A DNA stretch of 64,000 nucleotides from Acidocella facilis ATCC 35904. GTDB lineage: Bacteria > Pseudomonadota > Alphaproteobacteria > Acetobacterales > Acetobacteraceae. Below, piece by piece: positions 8,054 to 17,605 of this stretch. Position 1 is the stretch's first letter. Each line of letters begins with the position of its first letter. A program made the position numbers and the translations under genes. The notes under the pieces were generated by a model. The model made no database searches, was not told the DNA's origin, and saw nothing but the letters and a program-made list of their open reading frames with translations. The DNA is taken from positions 310,001 through 374,000 of the forward strand of contig NZ_JHYG01000001.1 of assembly GCF_000687875.1 (NCBI RefSeq), read 5' to 3'.

Positions 8054-8529
8054 CAGCCAGCGTTGGACTTGAACTCGGCCGGGCGCAGCAGATGCGCCAG
8101 ACGGTCCAGCACGCCGTTGAGCATGCGCGGCTCATCGCCGGAGAAGAAGCCGTGCGCGACGTCGAGATATTCGTTCATCACCACCTTCGCCGGCGGCCCG
8201 TCGCTCATCCACAACTCCGCCCCACCGGCGCGCAGCGCGGCGCGCAGCACCGGGTCCAGCCGGGTCATCGGCCAGTTCTCAGGCAGCGCCTGCGCGATCA
8301 TGCCGTCCACCACATCCTGCTGTTCGGTGGCCGTGCGCACGATGCGGGTGAAGAGCGGCACATCCGCCTCCGGCATCTTGCCGTCCTCCAGCCCGCCCTG
8401 CCAGGGCAGGCGGCCGAGGCGATGGCGCACGAACTGGTCGATCACCATCTCCGAACTCACCTGGGCATGTTCGGACTGATACAGCGCCTGCACGGCGGCG
8501 ACGCGCGAGAGGGTGCGGGGGCGGCTCAT
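8053..8529 (-). CDS. nusB: Transcription antitermination factor NusB
   Basis: The 158-residue all-helical protein binds boxA RNA with S10 (NusE) during rRNA antitermination. Family features are the N-terminal SRVAAVQALYQSE, the central DGMIAQ region and the C-terminal KVVMNEYLDVAHGF followed by MLNGVLDRLA. The ATG overlaps the ribH stop by 4 bases (ATGA), and the stop overlaps thiL. The ribH-nusB-thiL order is widespread in proteobacteria. Length is at the upper end of the family range. Confidence 0.95.
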   Translation of the reverse strand: MSRPRTLSRVAAVQALYQSEHAQVSSEMVIDQFVRHRLGRLPWQGGLEDGKMPEADVPLFTRIVRTATEQQDVVDGMIAQALPENWPMTRLDPVLRAALRAGGAELWMSDGPPAKVVMNEYLDVAHGFFSGDEPRMLNGVLDRLAHLLRPAEFKSNAG

Positions 8530-9005
8530 GCGGCGAACCGGCGCTTCAGCGCGATCTGCTTCAGGCAGGCCACGGCGGCTTCGGCGCCCTTATTGGCGCC
8601 GGTCTCGCGCGAGCGGGCATGGGCCTGGGCCAGCGTATCCACGGTCAGCAGCCCGGTGCCGAGCGCCAGGCGCTGGCTCACCGCCACATTGATCATCCCG
8701 GTCATCGCGGCATCGCAGACGAACTCATAATGGTCGGTCTCGCCACGCACCACGCAGCCGAGCGTGACATAGCCGTCAAATCCGTCCTTGCCCCCGGCCG
8801 CGATGGCGAGTGCCTGCGGCAGCTCATAGGCGCCGGCGATTTCAATGATTTCCACTTCGGCCTTCACCTGGGCGAAAATCTCCTGGGCGGCGTGTAGCAT
8901 GCCCTCCACCACGTCGCGATAATAGGGCGCGCTGATGACGAGGATGCGGGGTGCCGGGCCGCCAATCTGCGGGGCCACCGGCAAGGGTGCGTCGGCTGTG
9001 CTCAT
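8526..9005 (-). CDS. ribH: 6,7-dimethyl-8-ribityllumazine synthase (type I)
   Basis: This 159-residue enzyme condenses ribulose-derived dihydroxybutanone phosphate with the ribitylamino-uracil to make lumazine, the penultimate step of riboflavin synthesis. The family landmarks are visible: the GAYELPQAL loop, GCVVRGETDHYEFV with the catalytic His region, and the C-terminal DTLAQAHARS block. It lies inside the rib operon, 29 nt after ribB and overlapping nusB. A second, type II lumazine synthase is encoded at 34053-34487. Confidence 0.95.
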   Translation of the reverse strand: MSTADAPLPVAPQIGGPAPRILVISAPYYRDVVEGMLHAAQEIFAQVKAEVEIIEIAGAYELPQALAIAAGGKDGFDGYVTLGCVVRGETDHYEFVCDAAMTGMINVAVSQRLALGTGLLTVDTLAQAHARSRETGANKGAEAAVACLKQIALKRRFAA

Positions 9006-9034
9006 GAATTTCTGCTTTGAACTCTTTGAAAATA

Positions 9035-10180
9035 TTACTTATTATCGCAATCGGCGAGGCCGCGCTGCTCAACCACGTTGAGCCCGTACCCCTCCAGACC
9101 GATGATGTTGCGCTTATGGTTGGAGAGCAGGATCATGTTCTTGACCCCGAGATCCAGCAGGATCTGCGCGCCGATGCCGTAATCACGCAGATCGCGCCCG
9201 CCATGCGTGCCCTCGATCAGCGCCCGCAGGCCGGTGGACATCGCCTTCTGCCGCGCATCGCGGACGATGACGACCACGCCGCGCCCTGCCTTGCCGATCT
9301 CCTGCATCGATTCATGCAAGGCCGCCATATGGCCGTTGCCCAGCACATCGCCGATCAGCTCCATGCCGTGCATGCGCACCAGCACCGGATCTTCGCCGGA
9401 GAGATCACCCTTCACCAGGGCCAGATGCTCCACCCCATCCACCTTGCTCTCGAAGGCGATCATCTTCCAGGCGCCGCCATCGCGGGCGGTGACATTGCCC
9501 TGCTCGACGCGCTTGACCAGGCGCTCATTGGTGCGCCGGTAAGCGATCAGGTCGGCGATGGTGCCGAGCTTGATATTGTGGCGCTGGGCGAAGGCCACCA
9601 GCTCCGGCAGCCTGGCCATGGTGCCGTCATCATTGATGATCTCGCAGATCACCCCGGCCGGGATCAGACCGGCGAGGCGGGCGATATCCACCGCCGCCTC
9701 GGTATGGCCGGCGCGCACCAGCGTGCCGCCATCGCGGGCCATCAGCGGGAAGATATGGCCGGGCGAGACGATATCCTCGCGGCCCAACTCCGGGTTGATC
9801 GCCACCGCCACGGTGCGGGCGCGGTCGGCCGCGGAAATGCCGGTGGAAATGCCCTCGCGCGCCTCGATCGAGATGGTGAAGGCGGTCTCGTGTCGGCTGC
9901 CATTGGCCTGGGTCATCAAGGGCAAGCCGAGCGTGTCGCAGCGCGACTTGGTCATCGCCAGGCAGACCAGGCCGCGCGCATGCTTGATCATGAAATTGAT
10001 CGCATCCGGGGTGGCGAACTGGGCGGGGATGACCAGATCGCCCTCATTCTCGCGGTCCTCGTCATCGACCAGGATGAAGATGCGCCCGGCGCGGGCTTCC
10101 TCGATGATCTCCGCCGGCGGGGAGATATAGTCATGCAGCCCGGAGCTGGAGAGGGTCTTCAAGCCGTCCATGATACGCAA
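9035..10180 (-). CDS. ribB: 3,4-dihydroxy-2-butanone-4-phosphate synthase fused to a degenerate GTP cyclohydrolase II domain
   Basis: Residues 10-205 are a complete RibB domain, with the acidic DDEDRENEGDLV motif near residue 40 and the later HTEAAVDIARLAG. It converts ribulose 5-phosphate to dihydroxybutanone phosphate. Residues 210-381 follow the GTP cyclohydrolase II fold (end block DYGIGAQILLDLGVKN, then GLEGYGL). The zinc site is lost, however: the family SECLTGD and the later RCDC are replaced by HGMELIGDVLGNGHM, without any Cys. The catalytic QEGRGIGL stretch is also replaced. It is therefore a RibBX-type protein, not a working RibBA. The ATG at 10180 lies 38 nt after ribE in the same operon. 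A true ribA must be elsewhere. Confidence 0.9.
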   Translation of the reverse strand: MRIMDGLKTLSSSGLHDYISPPAEIIEEARAGRIFILVDDEDRENEGDLVIPAQFATPDAINFMIKHARGLVCLAMTKSRCDTLGLPLMTQANGSRHETAFTISIEAREGISTGISAADRARTVAVAINPELGREDIVSPGHIFPLMARDGGTLVRAGHTEAAVDIARLAGLIPAGVICEIINDDGTMARLPELVAFAQRHNIKLGTIADLIAYRRTNERLVKRVEQGNVTARDGGAWKMIAFESKVDGVEHLALVKGDLSGEDPVLVRMHGMELIGDVLGNGHMAALHESMQEIGKAGRGVVVIVRDARQKAMSTGLRALIEGTHGGRDLRDYGIGAQILLDLGVKNMILLSNHKRNIIGLEGYGLNVVEQRGLADCDNK

Positions 10181-10218
10181 TCCTTTCGCACCGGTCCGCG
10201 GGGCCGGCGGATATAAGC

Positions 10219-10833
10219 CTAGTTCGTCTTAAAGCTTAGCTGACGGGCGAGATAGCGCGCCAGCATGTCGATTTCCACATTCACCTTATCACCAGGGCGC
10301 AGGGCAGAGAAATTCGTGTGCGCGGCGGTGTGCGGGATGATGTTGACGCCAAAGCGCAGTCCCTCGACCTCGTTAACGGTCAGCGAGACGCCATTGATGG
10401 CGATGCTGCCCTTGGCCGCGACGAACGGCCCCAGCGCCGCCGGCAGCTCGAACAGCCAGCGCACCGAGCCGTTTTCCGGGGTGGCGGAGATCACCTCGGC
10501 CAGCCCGTCGACATGGCCGGAGACCAGATGCCCGCCCAGCTCATCGCCCAACCGCAGCGAACCTTCGAGATTGACCAAGGTGCCTTCGCGCCAGTCGGCG
10601 AGATTGGTCTTGGAGAGCGTCTCGGCCGAGACCTCGACGGTGAACCAGTCATCCCCAGCCTCGATCACGGTCAGGCAGACGCCGGAACAGGCGATGGAGG
10701 CGCCCAGCTTCTTCTGCGCCCCGGACCAGACCTCGTTGGCGGGGGTTTCGATGGTGAAACGGGCATCCTGCCCGTTGCCGATGGCGCTGACGGCGCGGAT
10801 GCGCCCGACGCCGGTGATCAATCCGGTAAACAT
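10219..10833 (-). CDS. ribE: Riboflavin synthase, alpha subunit type
   Basis: This 204-residue enzyme dismutates two lumazine molecules into riboflavin and the pyrimidine precursor. It shows the two tandem lumazine-binding barrels. The first begins MFTGLITGVGRI with IACSGVCLTV. The second has the matching GSIAINGVSLTVNEV. The GHLVSGHVDG linker between them is diagnostic. It lies 10 nt after ribD in the minus-strand operon. Confidence 0.95.
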   Translation of the reverse strand: MFTGLITGVGRIRAVSAIGNGQDARFTIETPANEVWSGAQKKLGASIACSGVCLTVIEAGDDWFTVEVSAETLSKTNLADWREGTLVNLEGSLRLGDELGGHLVSGHVDGLAEVISATPENGSVRWLFELPAALGPFVAAKGSIAINGVSLTVNEVEGLRFGVNIIPHTAAHTNFSALRPGDKVNVEIDMLARYLARQLSFKTN

Positions 10834-10843
10834 AATCGGGTCC

Positions 10844-11941
10844 TTAAACGGGCTGGCGGATGAAATCCGTCAGCATATCCGCGCCGAGGCGGCGCGATGA
10901 GATCTGGGTGAAGCGCGGCATCTGCGCAAGGCTGGCGATGCCGAAGGCCTGGGCGGCGGGCAGCCCGTCGCCGCCGATGACGCAAGGGGCGTGAAACCAG
11001 GAGAGACGATCGACCAGATTGGCCCGCAGCAAGGCCGCCGCCAAGGTGCCGCCGCCCTCGGCCAGCACGCTGGTAAGGCCGTTCTGCGCCAGCGCCTTCA
11101 TCGCCGCGACCAGATCGACCCCGATGCTGGCCGCCGGCAATTCGATCAGCTTCACCCCGGCCTGGACCAGCGCCTTGGCGCGCAATTTATCCGCGCCGTT
11201 CCGGTGCAAGATCCAGAGCGGATGCCGCGCCGCGCCGCGCACCAGTTTGGAGAGCAAGGGGGTGCGCAAATGGCTGTCCACCACCACCCGGACCAGATCC
11301 GTGCGGCGATAGCCCTCAATCCTGCAGGTCAGCTCGGGATCATCCTCCAGCACGGTGCCGACGCCGACCATGATCGCGTCATGGGTGCCGCGCAGCATAT
11401 GCGCGGCCTGGCGGGCCGGCTCACCGGTGATCCATTTCGCCTCCCCCTTGGCGGTGGCGATGCGCCCGTCCAGCGAGCTGGCAAGCTTGAGGCGCAGCAA
11501 CGGCCGCCCCTGGCGCTGCACCATGGCGAAACCGGCGATCGAGGCCTCGCATTCCGCCGCCAGCACGCCCTCGGAGACGCTGATGCCAGCCGCGCGCAGC
11601 CGGGCGATGCCAGCGCCGTTCACCTTCGGATGCGGATCCTGCGCGCCGAGCACCACGCGGGAGATCCCAGCTTGGATCAACGCCTCCGTGCAAGGACCTG
11701 ATTTTCCGGTAAAGTTGCAAGGTTCCAGCGTGACATAGGCGGTGCCGCCACGAGCCGCATTGCCGGCCTGGGCCAGCGCGTTCACCTCGGCATGCGGCCG
11801 CCCGCCAGCTGAGGTAAAGCCCCGCCCGACCACCCGGCCCTGTTTGACGATGATGCAACCAACCGACGGGTTGGGCGCGGTCTGCCCCAATCCGCGCCGG
11901 GCCATGGCCAGCGCGGCACGCATGAAATCCTGGTCGCTCAT
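10844..11941 (-). CDS. ribD: Bifunctional riboflavin deaminase/reductase RibD
   Basis: The 365-residue protein carries out deamination and reduction of the pyrimidine intermediate of riboflavin synthesis. The N-terminal deaminase domain (residues 1-145) shows the zinc ligands HAEVNAL near residue 50 and [11 protein letters not shown] near 74-84. The C-terminal reductase domain has SSLDGRIA near 158, the [19 protein letters not shown] region and [12 protein letters not shown] near 292. Its ATG overlaps the nrdR stop by 4 bases. Confidence 0.95.
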   Translation of the reverse strand: MSDQDFMRAALAMARRGLGQTAPNPSVGCIIVKQGRVVGRGFTSAGGRPHAEVNALAQAGNAARGGTAYVTLEPCNFTGKSGPCTEALIQAGISRVVLGAQDPHPKVNGAGIARLRAAGISVSEGVLAAECEASIAGFAMVQRQGRPLLRLKLASSLDGRIATAKGEAKWITGEPARQAAHMLRGTHDAIMVGVGTVLEDDPELTCRIEGYRRTDLVRVVVDSHLRTPLLSKLVRGAARHPLWILHRNGADKLRAKALVQAGVKLIELPAASIGVDLVAAMKALAQNGLTSVLAEGGGTLAAALLRANLVDRLSWFHAPCVIGGDGLPAAQAFGIASLAQMPRFTQISSRRLGADMLTDFIRQPV

Positions 11942-12414
11942 TCCTGGTCCGGCTGAGCCAAAGGCGCACCGTCCATACCGCCTAGAAAAGCTTCAAAATC
12001 ACGAGCTTCGCGGAAATCCCTGTAAACCGACGCGAAGCGCACATAGGCCACCGCGTCGATCGCCTTCAGCGCTTCCATCACCGCCTCGCCAATCGCCTCG
12101 CTCTTCACCTCGCCCTCGCCGCTGGCTTCCAGCTTGCGGACGATGCCGTTGACGATACGCTCCTGGCGCTCCTCATCCACCGGGCGCTTGTTCAACGCCA
12201 CGCGGATGGAACGGGCGAGCTTGTCGCGGTCGAAGGCGACGCGCTTGCCATCGGCCTTCACCACGGTGAGCTCGCGCAGCTGCACGCGCTCCACGGTGGT
12301 GAAACGCTGCCCGCATCCCGCACAGAAACGCCGGCGCCGGATGGCGCTGTTATCATCTGTCGGGCGGCTATCCTTCACCTGGGTGTCGGCATCGCCGCAG
12401 AACGGGCAGCGCAT
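11938..12414 (-). CDS. nrdR: Transcriptional repressor NrdR
   Basis: The 158-residue ATP/dATP-sensing repressor controls ribonucleotide reductase genes. The N-terminal zinc ribbon has MRCPFCG and FCAGCGQRF; the ATP-cone follows ([23 protein letters not shown]). It lies 9 nt downstream of glyA and overlaps ribD. A C-terminal extension after residue 140 is variable in the family. Target nrd genes are not in the window. Confidence 0.95.
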   Translation of the reverse strand: MRCPFCGDADTQVKDSRPTDDNSAIRRRRFCAGCGQRFTTVERVQLRELTVVKADGKRVAFDRDKLARSIRVALNKRPVDEERQERIVNGIVRKLEASGEGEVKSEAIGEAVMEALKAIDAVAYVRFASVYRDFREARDFEAFLGGMDGAPLAQPDQE

Positions 12415-12423
12415 CGCGGCGGC

Positions 12424-13722
12424 TTAGCGATAGATCGGGAAGCGCGCGCAGAGCGCCTTCACCCGCGCCCCCACCGCCGCTTCCGCCGCGTCGTTGCTGC
12501 CGTCATTGGACTTCGCCAGACCATCCAGCACCTCGCCGATCATGATGCCGATCTGCTTGAACTCCTCGGTGCCGAAGCCGCGCGTGGTCGCCGCCGGGGT
12601 GCCGAGGCGAATGCCGGAGGTGATGGCAGGCTTCGCCGGGTCGAACGGGATGGCGTTCTTGTTGGCGGTAATATGGGCGCGCTCCAGGCTCGCCTCGGCC
12701 GCCTTGCCGGTGGTGTTCTTCGGCCGCAGATCGACCAGCAGCAAATGGCTGTCCGTGCCGCCGGAGACGATCGCAAGCCCCTGCTCCACCAGCGTTTCCG
12801 CCAGAACCTTGGCATTCGCCGCAACCTGCTTCTGGTAGGCGACGAAGTCCGGGGTCAGCGCCTCGCCGAACGCCACCGCCTTGCCGGCGATCACATGCAT
12901 CAGCGGGCCGCCCTGCAGGCCGGGGAAGGTCGCGGAGTTGATCTTCTTGGCGATGTCCTCGTCATTGGTCAGCACCATGCCGCCACGCGGACCGCGCAGG
13001 GTCTTGTGGGTGGTGGTGGTGACGACATGGGCATGCGGGATCGGGCTCGGATAGATCCCGGCCGCGACCAGGCCGGCGAAATGCGCCATATCGACCATGA
13101 AGAAGGCGCCGACCTCATCCGCCACGGCGCGGATGCGGGCGAAATCGATGAAGCGCGGATAGGCGGAGCCGCCGGCAATGATCAGCTTGGGTTTATGCTC
13201 GCGGGCCAGGCGCTCCAGCTCCTCATAATCCAGCAGCCCGTCCTCACGGCGCACGCCGTACTGCACGGCGTTGAACCATTTGCCCGACAGGTTGGGGGCG
13301 GCGCCATGGGTGAGATGCCCGCCGGCGGCCAGTGACATGCCCAGGATGGTGTCACCCGGCTTCACCAGCGCCAGCAGCACGGACTGGTTGGCCTGGCTGC
13401 CGGAATTGGCCTGCACATTGGCAAAGCCACAGCCGAACAGCTTCTTGGCGCGCTCAATCGCCAGCGTCTCGACCTCATCGGAGGGGCCGCAGCCGCCATA
13501 ATAGCGCTTGCCGGGATAGCCCTCGGCATATTTGTTGGTGAACACCGAGCCCTGGGCGGCCAGCACCGCGGCGGAGACGATATTCTCGGAGGCGATCAGC
13601 TCGATGCCATCCTGCTCACGCACCAGCTCGCGGCCGATGATCGCCGCCACATCCGGGTCGACTTCGGCAAGCGGGGCATTGAAGAAGCGCTGCAAACGCG
13701 GGGCGAGGCTCTGATCGTTCAT
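12424..13722 (-). CDS. glyA: Serine hydroxymethyltransferase
   Basis: This 432-residue PLP enzyme interconverts serine and glycine while loading tetrahydrofolate with a one-carbon unit. Family landmarks are [10 protein letters not shown] near residue 38, [12 protein letters not shown] near 67, [11 protein letters not shown] near 202 and the PLP-lysine block [16 protein letters not shown] near 228-243. The length is typical. The ATG overlaps the rpiB stop by 4 bases. The glyA-nrdR-ribD order recurs in alphaproteobacteria. Confidence 0.97.
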   Translation of the reverse strand: MNDQSLAPRLQRFFNAPLAEVDPDVAAIIGRELVREQDGIELIASENIVSAAVLAAQGSVFTNKYAEGYPGKRYYGGCGPSDEVETLAIERAKKLFGCGFANVQANSGSQANQSVLLALVKPGDTILGMSLAAGGHLTHGAAPNLSGKWFNAVQYGVRREDGLLDYEELERLAREHKPKLIIAGGSAYPRFIDFARIRAVADEVGAFFMVDMAHFAGLVAAGIYPSPIPHAHVVTTTTHKTLRGPRGGMVLTNDEDIAKKINSATFPGLQGGPLMHVIAGKAVAFGEALTPDFVAYQKQVAANAKVLAETLVEQGLAIVSGGTDSHLLLVDLRPKNTTGKAAEASLERAHITANKNAIPFDPAKPAITSGIRLGTPAATTRGFGTEEFKQIGIMIGEVLDGLAKSNDGSNDAAEAAVGARVKALCARFPIYR

Positions 13723-14177
13723 GGCGTGGATTCCGTCGTCTGGTTGAGTTTGTCGAGCCGGCGCTGGTGCCGCCCGCCTTCATAAGGTGTGGAGAGGAAG
13801 GCGCCGAGAATATCCAGCGCCACTTCCTCGCCAATGATGCGCGCGCCCAGCGCCAGCACATTGGCGTCGTTATGGGCGCGGGTCAGGCGGGCGGTGGTGA
13901 CATCATGCACCAGCCCGCAGCGAATGCCGGCATGACGATTGGCCGCGATCGACATGCCGATGCCGGTGCCGCAGACCAGAATGCCGAAATCGGCACGTTT
14001 TTCGGTAACCGCGCCGCAGACCGCCTGGGCGAAATCCGGATAATCGACGGAGGCCGGGCCGTCCGTGCCATAATCCTGCACCTCGTGCCCGGCTTCGATC
14101 AGCACGGCGGCAAGACGGTTCTTCAGGGTTACCCCACCATGATCGGCGCCGAGCGCCACTGTCAAAGACCGAGTCAT
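13719..14177 (-). CDS. rpiB: Ribose-5-phosphate isomerase B
   Basis: This 152-residue LacAB/RpiB-family isomerase interconverts ribose 5-phosphate and ribulose 5-phosphate. Motifs are the N-terminal [13 protein letters not shown] phosphate/substrate loop, the DYPDFAQ segment, the catalytic Cys region [13 protein letters not shown] near residue 69-81, and [18 protein letters not shown]. It is the first gene of the glyA-rib-thiL operon, and its product feeds RibB. It ends in a 4-base overlap with glyA. Confidence 0.93.
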   Translation of the reverse strand: MTRSLTVALGADHGGVTLKNRLAAVLIEAGHEVQDYGTDGPASVDYPDFAQAVCGAVTEKRADFGILVCGTGIGMSIAANRHAGIRCGLVHDVTTARLTRAHNDANVLALGARIIGEEVALDILGAFLSTPYEGGRHQRRLDKLNQTTESTP

Positions 14178-14250
14178 GGCGCCCCCTTACCATGCGCGCC
14201 GCGCTGTTGAAACCGTTGCTTTTTCATGCCTGCCGCAACGGCGCGGCGGT

Positions 14251-15348
14251 TCAATTTCTGGACGGCGTGATCATGGCGATGGCGGCCTTGGCCTGGGGCA
14301 CGCCCTCCTGCTCGGCGAGCAGGAAATCCCGCGCCGCCTGCGGCACATCCTGGGCCATGCCCAGCCCCTGCGCGGCGCAATAACCCAGCGCCAGAAACGC
14401 CGGGCCATATTGCGCGCTCGCCGCCTGGCCGAACAAGTTTACCGCCCGTTGCGGATCCTTCGCCACACCCTGGCCGTACAGGTAAAGATAACCGAGATCG
14501 GTCTGCGCCGCTGGGTCATTCTTCGCCGCGGCCCGGGCGAACCAGTGTGCCGCCTGGGCATTGTCCCGCGCGATGCCAAGGCCGGTCTGGTAAGCGAGGC
14601 CAAGGCTGGTTTGCGCCGGGGCGTAGCCGCTCAGCGCCGCGGCGCGGTACCAGGCGGTGGCCAAAGCCGCATCCCGCACGCCGCCGCGCCCGCTTTCATA
14701 GAAGCGCCCCGCCTCATATTCGGCCTGGACATTGCCCGCCTGCGCCGCCTGTAAATAGAGGCCAAAGGCGGCCTTATCATCCTTCGGCAAGGTGATCTCG
14801 TCCTGGGTCTTGCGTTGGTCCAGCAAGCTGGCCAGCGCGAAGGCGGCGTCCTGCTCGCCGGTCGCCGCCCGGCTTTGCAGAAGCGCCAGCGCCGCGCCAT
14901 TCTGCCCCGCCTGCGCCAGCAGACTGGCCACGGATTCAACCGGCACCGCCAAGGGCGACGGGGGCGGCAACGGGGCGAGCCGCGTCGGCATCACCGCCAC
15001 CACCGGCGCGGGGTGCAGCACCGGCGCAGTCACAGGCTGGCGATGCGCGATCGTCGCCAGCACCAGGCAGGCGGTGACCAACGCCGCGCCCAGGCCCGCC
15101 AGCCTCTGCCCGAAGGCGCCGCGCGGCCTCGCCACAACCGCCGCCCGAGGCGCCGGCGCGGTGCGGAAATGCTGCCTGATCTGTTCATAAATCCGCGCCT
15201 GGGCGGCGGGCTCCAGCGCCAATGCCGCGCGCAGATCTGCCCGGCTCAGCCCGGCCGGCAATTTCGCGGCGCCACCTGCGAAAGCCTGGGCGAACAAAGC
15301 GGCCAGCACCTCCTCCGGCCCGCGATACTGCATCATGCTGTCCGACAT
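14251..15348 (-). CDS. Sel1-repeat membrane-anchored protein
   Basis: From the ATG at 15348 the protein has 365 residues. I preferred it over the TTG 15 codons upstream because GAAGGCGGA lies just before it. Residues 1-80 are probably cytoplasmic. One membrane segment follows (LAGLGAALVTACLVLATIA), then a Pro/Val-rich linker, then about five Sel1/TPR-like repeats. These repeats contain A-x-x-G-x-x-x-A-x-x-x-L-G-x-x-Y signatures, for example AQTDLGYLYLYGQGVAKDP. Sel1 proteins usually scaffold protein complexes; no partner is evident. It lies just upstream of rpiB on the same strand with a gap of about 70 nt, and is divergent from hemB. Confidence 0.75.
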   Translation of the reverse strand: MSDSMMQYRGPEEVLAALFAQAFAGGAAKLPAGLSRADLRAALALEPAAQARIYEQIRQHFRTAPAPRAAVVARPRGAFGQRLAGLGAALVTACLVLATIAHRQPVTAPVLHPAPVVAVMPTRLAPLPPPSPLAVPVESVASLLAQAGQNGAALALLQSRAATGEQDAAFALASLLDQRKTQDEITLPKDDKAAFGLYLQAAQAGNVQAEYEAGRFYESGRGGVRDAALATAWYRAAALSGYAPAQTSLGLAYQTGLGIARDNAQAAHWFARAAAKNDPAAQTDLGYLYLYGQGVAKDPQRAVNLFGQAASAQYGPAFLALGYCAAQGLGMAQDVPQAARDFLLAEQEGVPQAKAAIAMITPSRN

Positions 15349-15568
15349 TCCGCCTTCGCCAAACCCCCGCCCGCCAAACCCTCGTCGACTCAACCCTTAC
15401 GCGAACCGTACAATCCGCTTTATCTGACGACTCGTATCATAAACTTTAACAAACCGTTTCGCATCTCCGTTTTTCCACAGATCGCCTTGCGTGCTGGCAT
15501 CGCCCGCAGCCCAGCCATGAGCGCGATCAGCCGTCGCCTGCCGCGCCGCTTTGGGCTACAAGCCTGTC

Positions 15569-16561
15569 ATGCTTGGACAAAATTTCCCCCTGACGCGGCT
15601 GCGCCGCAACCGTTTCGATGCCGCCACCCGCCGGCTGGTGGCCGAGCACAGCCTCAGCGTCGATGATCTGATCTGGCCGATCTTCATCCGCGACGGCGGC
15701 GGCGATCCGGTCGAGGTGCAGGCGATGCCGGGGCAGTTCCGCGTCGGGCTGGATGGCCTGGCCAGGCATGTGGAGCAGGCGGCGAAGCTGGGCATCCCCG
15801 CCCTGGCACTGTTCCCCGTCACCCCGGCTGAGCTGAAAACCCCCGAGGGCCGCGAGGCGCTGAACCCGGACAACCTGATCTGCCGGGCCGCCATGCTGTT
15901 GAAAAAGGAGTTTCCGGATTTCGCCCTGGTCGGCGATGTCGCGCTCGACCCCTATACCGACCACGCCCATGACGGGCTGCTGCGCGATGGCTATGTGGTG
16001 AATGACGAGAGCGTGGAAATCCTCGCCAAACAGGCGGTGAACCAGGCCAATGCCGGGATCGATTTCATCGCCCCCTCCGACATGATGGATGGCCGCATCA
16101 AGGCGCTGCGCGAGGCGCTGGATGGCGCCGGCCACATTCATACCCGGATCATGAGCTACGCCGCCAAATACGCCTCGGCCTTCTACGGCCCCTTCCGCGA
16201 CGCGCTGGGCAACCAGGGCGCGCTGCAGGGCGATAAGAAAACCTACCAGATGAACCCCGCCAATTCGGACGAGGCGCTGCGCGAAGTGGCGATGGACATT
16301 GCCGAGGGGGCGGATATGGTGATGGTCAAGCCCGGCATGCCGTATCTCGACATCATCCGCCGGGTGAAGGACGCGTTCGGCGTACCGGTATTCGCCTATC
16401 AGGTCTCCGGCGAATACGCGATGATCGAGGCCGCCGCCCGCAATGGCTGGATCGACCATGACAAAGCGATGATGGAGGCGCTGATGTGCTTCAAGCGCGC
16501 CGGCTGTTCCGGTATCCTCACCTACCATGCGGTGCAGGCGGCGAGGCTTCTGCACGGCTAA
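15569..16561 (+). CDS. hemB: Delta-aminolevulinic acid dehydratase (porphobilinogen synthase)
   Basis: From the ATG at 15569 this is a 330-residue enzyme that joins two 5-aminolevulinate molecules into porphobilinogen for heme. Conserved blocks are RLRRNRF near the N-terminus, LIWPIFI, DVALDPYTDHAHDG near residue 130-143, FIAPSDMMDGR with the active-site region, MSYAAKYASAFYGPFR with a Schiff-base Lys, and MVKPGMPYLDI with the second. The metal-binding region lacks the three-Cys zinc cluster and has the Asp-type pattern of magnesium enzymes. No clear ribosome binding site marks the start; a TTG six codons upstream is an alternative. Confidence 0.93.
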   Translation: MLGQNFPLTRLRRNRFDAATRRLVAEHSLSVDDLIWPIFIRDGGGDPVEVQAMPGQFRVGLDGLARHVEQAAKLGIPALALFPVTPAELKTPEGREALNPDNLICRAAMLLKKEFPDFALVGDVALDPYTDHAHDGLLRDGYVVNDESVEILAKQAVNQANAGIDFIAPSDMMDGRIKALREALDGAGHIHTRIMSYAAKYASAFYGPFRDALGNQGALQGDKKTYQMNPANSDEALREVAMDIAEGADMVMVKPGMPYLDIIRRVKDAFGVPVFAYQVSGEYAMIEAAARNGWIDHDKAMMEALMCFKRAGCSGILTYHAVQAARLLHG

Positions 16562-16577
16562 CCGAACGGAGGGATCA

Positions 16578-17504
16578 ATGAGCCTGTGGCCCGGCGCCCA
16601 TATGCCGAAGCTGAACGACCGGTTGGCCATCGTCACCGGGGCGAATAGCGGCATCGGCTATTATGCCGCCCTTGAGCTGGCCCGGGCCGGGGCGAATGTG
16701 ATCCTCGCCTGCCGCAACCCTGCGCGCGGGGCGGCGGCGGTGGCGCAAATCGAGGCCGTTGCCCCCGGCCGCGCCCGGCTGGAGCTGCTGGACCTTTCGG
16801 ATTTCGCCGCGGTGCGGGATTTCGCCGCGCGGGTGAAGGAACGCCATGGCAGCCTGGATATCCTGCTCAATAATGCTGGGGTGATGGCCCCGCCCACCCG
16901 CCAGACCACCGCGCAAGGGTTCGAGCTGCAATTCGGGGTGAATTTCCTCGGCCATTATCTGCTCACCGCCTTGCTGCTGGAGCCGATTTTGGCGGCGCGC
17001 GCCCCGCGCATCATCCAGGTGTCCTCCATCGCCCATCGCCAGGGCAGGATGGCCTGGGACGATCTGCAATCCGAAACCAACTACCATCCCTGGAACGCCT
17101 ACCGGCAGAGCAAGCTCGCCTGCCTGATCTTCGCGCATGAGCTGGGCCGGCGCGCCGCCGCCGGGGGTTGGGGGGCGCTCTCGCTCGCGGCCCATCCGGG
17201 TATCGCGGCGACGGAGCTGGTCGCCAACGGGCCGGGCCCGGGCAGCCGCATCGCCTGGCTGCAGAAACTCGCCGCCCCCTTCATCCAGCAATCCGGCGAG
17301 GCCGGGGCCTGGCCGCTGATCCTGGCCTGCATCGACCCTTATGCCCGTGAGGGAAATTATTATGGGCCGCGCCATCTGTTTGAATGCAAGGGCCCGCCCG
17401 GCCCGGCGAAATCCGAGCCGCAGGCGTTGGACCCGGAAGCCGGCCGCCGTCTGTGGGAGATTGCCGAGAGGCTGACCGGCGAGGCGCTGCGCCCCGCGTC
17501 TTAA
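16578..17504 (+). CDS. Short-chain dehydrogenase/reductase, retinol-dehydrogenase-like
   Basis: The ATG at 16578 has GGAGGG 6 nt upstream and gives 308 residues. The Rossmann nucleotide motif TGANSGIGYYAALELA lies near residue 20, and NNAGVM near 98. The catalytic Ser (VSSIAH) and YRQSK (Tyr-x3-Lys) lie near residues 150 and 176. This combination, with ILACRNPARGAAA after the first strand, matches the retinol dehydrogenase-like NADP SDR group. The physiological substrate cannot be read from sequence. It follows hemB by 16 nt and may be co-transcribed. Its TAA is next to a family 1 repeat. Confidence 0.8.
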   Translation: MSLWPGAHMPKLNDRLAIVTGANSGIGYYAALELARAGANVILACRNPARGAAAVAQIEAVAPGRARLELLDLSDFAAVRDFAARVKERHGSLDILLNNAGVMAPPTRQTTAQGFELQFGVNFLGHYLLTALLLEPILAARAPRIIQVSSIAHRQGRMAWDDLQSETNYHPWNAYRQSKLACLIFAHELGRRAAAGGWGALSLAAHPGIAATELVANGPGPGSRIAWLQKLAAPFIQQSGEAGAWPLILACIDPYAREGNYYGPRHLFECKGPPGPAKSEPQALDPEAGRRLWEIAERLTGEALRPAS

Positions 17505-17605
17505 AAATCAGAAGTTTTTGGGGGTGTGGGGGCTTTTTTCCAAAACTCCCCACGTCTTTCGCCGCTTTTTTGAAAAAAAGCGGCACCAAAAAACTTTTGC
17601 AAACT
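17505..17605. repeat. Family 1 hairpin element, copy B
   Basis: AAGTTTTTGGGGG at 17512-17524 is followed by stem GTGGGG...CCCCAC (17526-17553). A second stem GCCGCTTTTTT / AAAAAAAGCGGC lies at 17561-17584, followed by CCAAAAAACTTTTGC. It lies between two convergent genes, so it reads as the same 3'-end signature from both sides. The role as bidirectional terminator is inferred from position. Confidence 0.7.
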
